Shown here: one piece after another, positions 58,305 through 64,000 of the stretch | Numbering within the stretch: position 1 is the first letter of the stretch | How the letters are laid out: each line of letters opens with the position of its first letter | Source: Palaemon carinicauda | Lineage: Eukaryota > Arthropoda > Malacostraca > Decapoda > Palaemonidae | Direction: 5' to 3' | Assembly (NCBI RefSeq): GCF_036898095.1 | Contig: NC_090736.1 | Span: 10,651,395-10,715,394 of the forward strand | DNA length: 64,000 bases | Notes under the pieces: generated by a model | Database searches by the model: none | Told to the model about the DNA's origin: nothing | Seen by the model: only the letters and a program-made list of their open reading frames with translations | Position numbers and translations under genes: made by a program

Positions 58305-59680
58305 GTGGTACGCATGACTACCTCCATGGGGGTAGCCACGCGGACTGACTCGGCGACTCGTGTGTCGCGGGAGCAGGGAGTAGGCTACTCGGGCCCGGAA
58401 TGGAGCCACCTCGCGGCTCAGCCCGCGACATGGGGGCCAATCGTGCACAACCAGGCTAGCTCTCGCCCATACCTGCCGCGCGAGATGCAGCCAACCCCCA
58501 TGCTTTCTGGCCATGTAACAGGTGAGGCCGCGTGTGCCACTCTCGCGACTAACCTGCCTACACCTCCTGGTGTGAGCACTGTAGTTTCCAGCGACCCCGC
58601 TCGCGCTTGAGCTCCTTTGGGAGCTTCGTGGTGCTCGCAGCGACCAGTCATGCACTTGGTTGCAGTGGGAACTTCGATGCATTCCGTCGGGGATGAACCC
58701 TACCAGGGTCCTTCCTTGTCTCCTGAATACACGCCTGGTTAGGTCTTAGGACCAGAGCGAGGGTATTCATGGGGGATATCATCCCCCATGCAGCATGTCG
58801 CGTCCCCTAGAACTACGGATGTAGCCGGACCGAGGGATCAGCCACTTCCACCGCCTTCACCGTCCGTAGAGACGGAAGATCCCGAGGTGGAGTTGCTGTT
58901 CATGGAGGTCATTAACCTCATGCATGAGATTAATGACCTCAGAGCTCCTCTTGCGGTAGTGTCTGAGGATAACTGTACAGCCTTGAAGATCCTATGGGGA
59001 GCTCCAGAAGGCAGTTCACGGCCCATCACACTACCCTGGTCAAGACAGGCTGCTCGAGCATTGGACCGAGTGAGTGACCAGATCGCAGGACCTGGTGACT
59101 CGCTTAGGAGCCAAAGTTCGAACAAGCTTCTCGCTCAACCACTTCTGCGACAGAAGAGGTACTATGTCACAGAGTCTTCTGTGCCTTGTCCTCTCCCTCT
59201 CGACCCCGAGGTTAGAGCTCTTGCTGGAGGTTCCTCGGTCGAGAGCTTGAAATCCCAGTGTCTCCTTCTCGGCCTCTGAGATTTCAACTATGGAGTCCAT
59301 CTCTGTAGCTGCTCTCCATGCTGCTTTGTGGCTCGACCACTGGTTTGGTATGGCCACAGTGTTGCGCGGGACACCAAGCTCACTACCGCCGAACACATGG
59401 AGCAGTACAGGAACCTGGCTTTGTCTGGTGGGAAAGCTGTTGCTTTTCTCTTGGACCAGCTTGCTACCCAGAATGCCAGTCTGATCCTCAAAAAAAGCGA
59501 GGCAGTAGCTGCTCGTTTGGCGAGACAGATTGGTTCAGGAGAAGCCCTGGCACTCAGGAACGCTCCTATTAGAGCTGCAACTTCTCTCTTTCCACCAGAG
59601 GAAGTTCAGGCCGCACAGGATAAATGGGGCCTCAACTCAAAGGACTCCATTATCCACCAGGCGCATGGAGGCAGAGGTCC
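58305..59680 (+). pseudogene. DIRS D gag-like, broken
   Basis: Fragments in mostly one frame include TPPGVSTVVSSDPARA, then after two stops PLPPPSPSVETEDPEVELLF, MEVINLMHEINDLRAPLA and, in shifted frames, LAGGSSVESLKSQCLLLGL and MEQYRNLALSGGKAVAFLLD, ALRNAPIRAATSLFPPEEVQ. The globular end before RT resembles the equivalent region of DIRS A (PPDLV / PPEEV). There are stops at 58608 and 58740 and frame changes near 59280-59330. Confidence 0.65.
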
Positions 59681-61200
59681 AGAAAATGTTGGAGAAGGAT
59701 GCGCTAGAAGTTGTACACGATCAGTCAACAGGGTTCTACTGTCATCTCTTCCTTGTCGAGAAGGCGACAGGAGGTTGGAGACTGATCATCGACCTTTCAC
59801 CATTGAACAAGTTTGTTCAGCAAACTACGTTCAAGATGCTGACAGTTCGCACTGTGCTGTTAGCCATCAGGCAGTATGACTTCATGCTTTCATAGACTTG
59901 AAGGACGCGTACTTTCAAGTACCAGTTCATCGGTCGTCTCGAAAATACCTCCGATTCACCTTCCAGGGCACGGTGTACCAGTTCAAAGTCCTGTGCTTTG
60001 AACTGTGCACAGCTCCCCGAGTGTTCACGCGAGTGTTCACGGCGGTAGCAGTTTGGGCCCACTCGAGGGTCATCCGCCTACTGATGTACCTCGACGACTG
60101 GCTGATTCTCGCTCCCTCGCAGGAGCAGTTGATTCAGGACCGAGACTCGCTTCTGGCAGTTTGTCGCGATCTGGGGTTCGTGGTGAACTACGAGAAGTCG
60201 AACCTCATTCCCAAGCAGAAGGTGATCTGGGAATGCTGATCGACTCTGCAGTAGCTCGCGTTCTTCCCTCAGAAGAATGGATCAGCAGACTCAGAGAGGT
60301 TGCGCAGCCGTTCCTGTCACAGGAACAACTTCCAGCACTCCAGTGGAAAGCTCTCCTAGGTCACCTTCTCCTCGCTGGAGAAGCTTATTCCTTTCAGGCG
60401 GATCCATCTCCGCTCCCTTCAGTGGTGTCTGAAGGAGCAGTGGTCAGCAGCCACTGATCCTCTGTCTCGTCTGGTCCTCATGGAATGCGAGGTAAGGGAG
60501 GATCTCCTTTGGTGGCTAAATGAGCAGAACCTCATGAGAGGGTTTCTCCACCTCAGTTCCGTCTGTTTACAGACGCGTCCACGTAAGGTTGAGGTGCACA
60601 CCTGGATGACTTAGTCGTGTCAGGTGTGTGTTTGGAAGAAGAGAAACACCTGCACATCAACGTGCTGGAAATGATGGCGGTCTCGAGAGCACTCTTTCAT
60701 TTCCAGGCCCGTTTGAGAGAGCACTCGGTAGTGCTGACGAGCGACAACGCGTCTGTGGTCGCGTACGTCAACAAGCAAGGGGGCACGCTCTCGTGTCCCT
60801 TGCAGCAGTTGATGCGGCAACTGTTTCTGTGGGCAGAGAGTCAACACATAACCTTGTCAGCCAGGTACATTCCAGGCAAGAGAAATGTTCTGGCAGACCC
60901 CAAGTTGCAGAAACCAGGTAATAGGGACAGAATGGTCTCGTCACCCTTGGGTCGCGAGTCGAGTACTCGACCTCTGGGGAAAACCATGCATCGACCTATT
61001 CGCAACACGGCACAACGCCAAGCTTCCCGTGTTTTGCTCTCCAGTAACACATCCCGCGGCTTCGTTCGAGGACGAACTGCAGCATCCTTGGGATCTACTG
61101 TATTGCTACGCGTTTTCCCCCCCTTTTGTTTGCTTTGCGCAGTCCTGTCCTGGGTCCTAGTAACCCCAGGACTCAGGATGACTGTGTACACTATGGCCAC
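59650..61200 (+). pseudogene. DIRS D RT / RNase H / MT-like, broken
   Basis: RT: MEAEVQKMLEKDALEVVHDQ, GWRLIIDLSPLNKFVQQTTF, a frame change at about 59893, KDAYFQVPVHRSSRKYLRF and the YLDD box (60087-60098). RNase H is shifted again: INVLEMMAVSRALFHFQARL (Glu), VLTSDNASVVAYVNKQGG (Asp) and YIPGKRNVLAD (Asp). MT-like: CIDLFATRHNAKLPVF, QHPWDLLYCYAF. The closest relatives in this window are DIRS A and B rather than C. Confidence 0.83.
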
Positions 61201-61334
61201 ACATGGAGTGGTTTCCCGATCTGTTGTTGCTCCTGGTCGAGGCACCGAGAGAGCTACCACACTGGCCCAATCTCCTTTGGCAAACCCTTGTCGAATAGGT
61301 ACCACCAGGCGGTGCAGTCGCTCAGACTTCATGC

Positions 61335-62395
61335 GTGGAGACTATCCAGCATTTTCTCAGAACGCGAGGGTTTTCGCGACTCGCTGTGAGAGAGATGGCA
61401 TGGTACCTTAGAAGATCCTCCTCCTCAGTCTACCAGGGGAAGTGGTTGGCTTTCTGTAATTGGTGTAGTGGAAGGGGTATCTTTCCGGTCGGAGCCGCTC
61501 TGACTCAGATCGCTGACTCCAGTCTTTCTTTGTAGAGATAAGCTCCTTTCGGTTTCTGCCATTAAAGGGTACAGGTCTGCCCTTGCAATGGTGTTCCGCT
61601 TGAAGGGCATAGATATCTCCAACGCCCTGGAGATTTCTATGCTCATTAAGAGCTTCAAACAGTATTGTCTCCCAAGGGAACTTCGAGTTCCCCAGTGGGA
61701 TGTCACTTTAGTTCTCAGGTCTCTTACTCGTGCTCCGTACGAACCCCTGAGCCGTGCCTCAGACAGGCACTTAACCCTTAAGACTGTTTTTCTGGTAGCC
61801 TTAGCATTGGCGAAGAGAGTCGGGGAGTTACATGGCCTCTCTTGTAATGTCAGTCACGCAGAGGGTTGGAAGGAAATCTTTGAGTTTTGTGCTAGATTTT
61901 GTGGCCAAGACTCAGAACCCAGCGATCCACAATCCCAGGTTCGAGGCCTTCACTATTCCTTCCTTACCAGATGCAGCGAGTGGTGGTTCAGGTGAGAGGC
62001 TTCTCTGTCCCGTCAGGTGTCTCCGGCACTATCTTAAGCGAACTCAGCATCTCAGACGTGAATGTCGACGACTCTTCGTAAGCACCGCGCAGAGCCAAGA
62101 GGGAGGTGTCGAGGAACACTATATCCTTCTGGATCCATGAAACCATCCGCAAGACTTATGAGACTTCCTCTACCTCAAGAGTCCAAGCACCAGCGAGGGT
62201 TAAAGATCACGAGATCAGGGGCATTGCCCCCACACTTGCTTTCAAGAGAAATCTTGCAGTGGGCCAAGTGCTGAAGGTTGGTGTTTGGAAACGCCAGACC
62301 ACCTTTACGGCCTTTTACTTGAGGGAGTTTACGCACAAGTCCTTCGACACTTTAGTTCTTGGCCGTGTGATAGTGGCTCAAGCTATTGTCTGACC
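61335..62395 (+). pseudogene. DIRS D tyrosine recombinase, broken
   Basis: Core-binding part: SSSSVYQGKWLAFCNWCSGR, then after a stop and shift SAIKGYRSALAMVFRLKGID. Catalytic Arg in LALAKRVGELHGLS (about 61815), the H-x-x-R box in KDHEIRGIAPTLAFKR (about 62208), and Trp and Tyr in VGVWKRQTTFTAFYLREFTH. At least three frame changes occur between 61535 and 62110. All catalytic residues remain encoded in pieces. Confidence 0.83.
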
Positions 62396-62876
62396 TCTCC
62401 AGTTCCTCTGGAACAGGGAAGTCTCTTGTCTTGATTTTATGGTATCTTTGGCAGTGTGAAAGCAGTCTGCATGTGATCCGCCTTTCTCTCTGTCTCCTCC
62501 CTTGGAGTTCCATATATCAAGACAAGTCTTCTCAGGTAAGATTGCTAGGGTTTGTTTACAGGTATTCTCCCCCCGTCTTCTGCTAGGCAGGGAAGACGGT
62601 GGATGTATAAATCCTTGCTTTTTGGTTTTTGAGGTTCATCCAGTCACTGTGACCCTAGGGTCGAGTGTCTCTTACATTCACGCTCTCAGATTGCGCGGTG
62701 CTCTTACCCATCGCGTGGCGGCTCCCAGTCTCTCAGACCCCACCTTTATCATGTCGGGTCAAGAGACAGGGGTAGGTGGATTTAGTCGTCTTCTCCCATT
62801 TGAGACCAGGTCTATATCCAGGCAGTTAGCTGTCCACAAGCAGCAAAGGCAGACCTCCCACCAATCAGTTAGTCTT

Positions 62877-62980
62877 CCTATATTAAATGATTACGAGGTT
62901 TGTATATTTCGTCGGAACAAATGTTAATTTGTCCTGAATTGTATTTTTCCTAGCTATACAAACCCGTAATCATTTAATAT
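62877..62980 (+). repeat. Internal complementary region of DIRS D
   Basis: The first half (CTATATTAAATGATTACGAG then GTTTGTATATTTCGTC) is the reverse complement of the left terminus at 52975-53012. The second half (TGTCCTGAATTGTATTTTTC then CTAGCTATACAAACCCG) is the reverse complement of the right terminus 63180-63224. This links two termini more than 10 kb apart as one element. Confidence 0.8.
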
Positions 62981-62984
62981 CAAT

Positions 62985-63224
62985 GTCCGCCTCTACCACC
63001 CCTGTCATGTTCCACATTGAGCCTAAAGCGTTTAAATGAGGAAAGCGGGCTGGCGGTGGAGGGGGCTAGCGGAGCTAGGCTCCGCCCCATACCGCCAGCC
63101 AACCAATCAGCACAACTGCCTGGTTTTCTTTCTCTTTGGCTGTTTCAGCTGAGCAGAAGTGAATTCCTTTATTAAATTATTACGGGTTTGTATAGCTAGG
63201 AAAAATACAATTTAGGACAAATTG
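62985..63224 (+). repeat. Right inverted terminal repeat of DIRS D
   Basis: Contains a strong hairpin: GGGCTGGCGG at about 63047 faces CCGCCAGCC at about 63094, with AGCGGAGCTAGGCTCCGC between them. The right end reads TACGGGTTTGTATAGCTAGG then AAAAATACAATTTAGGAC. The matching left repeat survives for only about 60 bp before the LINE. Confidence 0.75.
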
Positions 63225-64000
63225 TCATATTGACTATTCTTTAACACCGTATTCAAGGCAATCTGCACTAGCTACCAATTAGGGCTTAGATTTGCCAGAC
63301 ATACCTGTACAGTATATGCAATTTCCTTATTTGCCACTATATTCCAAGTGGTAGGAACATATTGGGTGGCCAAATCAAATGGTTATGCAGAGTGTTGTCT
63401 CTGGGTGGTCGTGGTATCCCCAGATAACAATCTTATCTTGAATTAGAGAAGTCATTAGTATTCCACCAGTGTGTATCCTCCCTGACTGGAAACTTCCGGC
63501 TTCCCGTATACAGTTAGCCCCCGCGTTTTGTATGCGTTAGGTAACAGAGGCAGGCAGGAAAGGTGAGAGTCCGCGAATATTTGCTGCCCTAGGGAGGGTC
63601 AACTCATAACCCACCAACTTGCTGACCATTACCTACCTATGGTTGACTAACACACTGGGTAACCCACTATACTGCACTATGTTCTTTTTATGTGCTTTTT
63701 GTCATGGTATTTTAATGCTTACTACTTTTCAGAAGTCATAGTACATTGTTAACAAAATTCAGTACAAGGTAAGACAACACCAACTGAAAATCATCACCAT
63801 GACTCGTAAAACTAGTCACTGCAACACCATGCTTTGTATAAGTTTCAACAAAACACTTGCTTGTATCTAACAATACTCAATGATTCTGTAGAGTAAACAA
63901 AAGGTCACCAGTAGTTGATGGTTAATGAAATGCACCCAAAATTGAAAACAAAATTAAAAAAAAGCTTTAATGAAGCAAAATTATCTTTTTAAAAGTCATG
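63225..64000. other. BTAF1 intron, end of window
   Basis: AT-rich sequence with no BTAF1 exon and no element I can define. A stretch at about 63330-63470 is somewhat richer in GC but has no open frame. The BTAF1 ATPase exons must lie further downstream. Confidence 0.5.

Larger units (their letters stand above)
52967..63224 (+). mobile_element. DIRS1-like retrotransposon D, decayed, with nested LINE
   Basis: The left terminus (52967 to about 53030, TTTGTTCTGACGCGATTTAC then AAACCTCGTAATC) and right terminus (ending about 63224) are identified through the ICR at 62877-62980, which joins the reverse complement of both. Inside lie a CR1/L2-like LINE (about 53031-57600), unassigned sequence to 58300, then gag (58305-59680), RT (59650-60240), RNase H and MT-like domains (to about 61200), recombinase (61335-62395), ICR and right ITR. 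At least eight frame changes show long decay. Its GC content contrasts with the host intron. Confidence 0.82.

Overview
This is eukaryotic nuclear DNA, most likely from a decapod crustacean (a caridean or penaeid shrimp is my best guess). The evidence is one conserved animal gene split into short exons with GT..AG introns, long TA and CT microsatellites, tRNA-like SINEs, and several DIRS1-like tyrosine-recombinase retrotransposons, a class known to be common in Decapoda. No bacterial-style gene, rRNA gene or CRISPR array is present. The species call is inference; the gene and element calls rest on the sequence.

The only host gene I recognise is BTAF1 (TAF172/Mot1; Hel89B in flies), on the + strand. 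Fourteen exons (1286-1502, 3820-4483, 4929-5075, 5842-5998, 8132-8393, 8839-8938, 21095-21243, 23275-23392, 23589-23723, 31205-31270, 45321-45440, 46582-46818, 47174-47441, 52399-52634) join in phase at every junction to give about 958 codons of the HEAT-repeat region, ending just before the Swi2/Snf2 ATPase. The first exons lie upstream of the window and the ATPase exons lie beyond 64000. Less than 5% of the window is host coding sequence. Exon 3820-4483 carries a lineage-specific acidic insertion built from four nearly identical 72-bp units. Each unit encodes a SUMO-type psi-K-x-E motif next to a Ser/Asp/Glu stretch.

The rest is intron filled with mobile DNA. Intron 8939-21094 holds a DIRS element (9744-18504) with a Tigger/pogo-type MITE inside its gag. 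Intron 31271-45320 holds a shrunken DIRS copy (31994-35068, with a SINE inside), a young and nearly complete DIRS element (about 35997-43439) and a SINE. The young element has near-identical inverted terminal repeats, an internal complementary region, a gag with its own spliceosomal intron, RT/RNase H/methyltransferase-like domains and an intact tyrosine recombinase. Intron 47442-52398 holds a fold-back repeat, a DIRS terminal fragment and a LINE bounded by a 13-bp target-site duplication. The last intron holds a decayed DIRS element (about 52967-63224) with a CR1/L2-like LINE inserted near its left end. A piggyBac-type MITE flanked by TTAA lies at 6490-6791. Tandem arrays lie at 1763-2030 (26-bp unit) and 5302-5773 (34-bp unit).

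The mobile elements do not cooperate with BTAF1. They account for its large introns, and the host exons and splice sites between them look intact. The observations I rate highest are the SUMO-motif repeat in BTAF1, and the complete DIRS element with its intron-containing gag and its ATGA overlap between the RT and recombinase frames.
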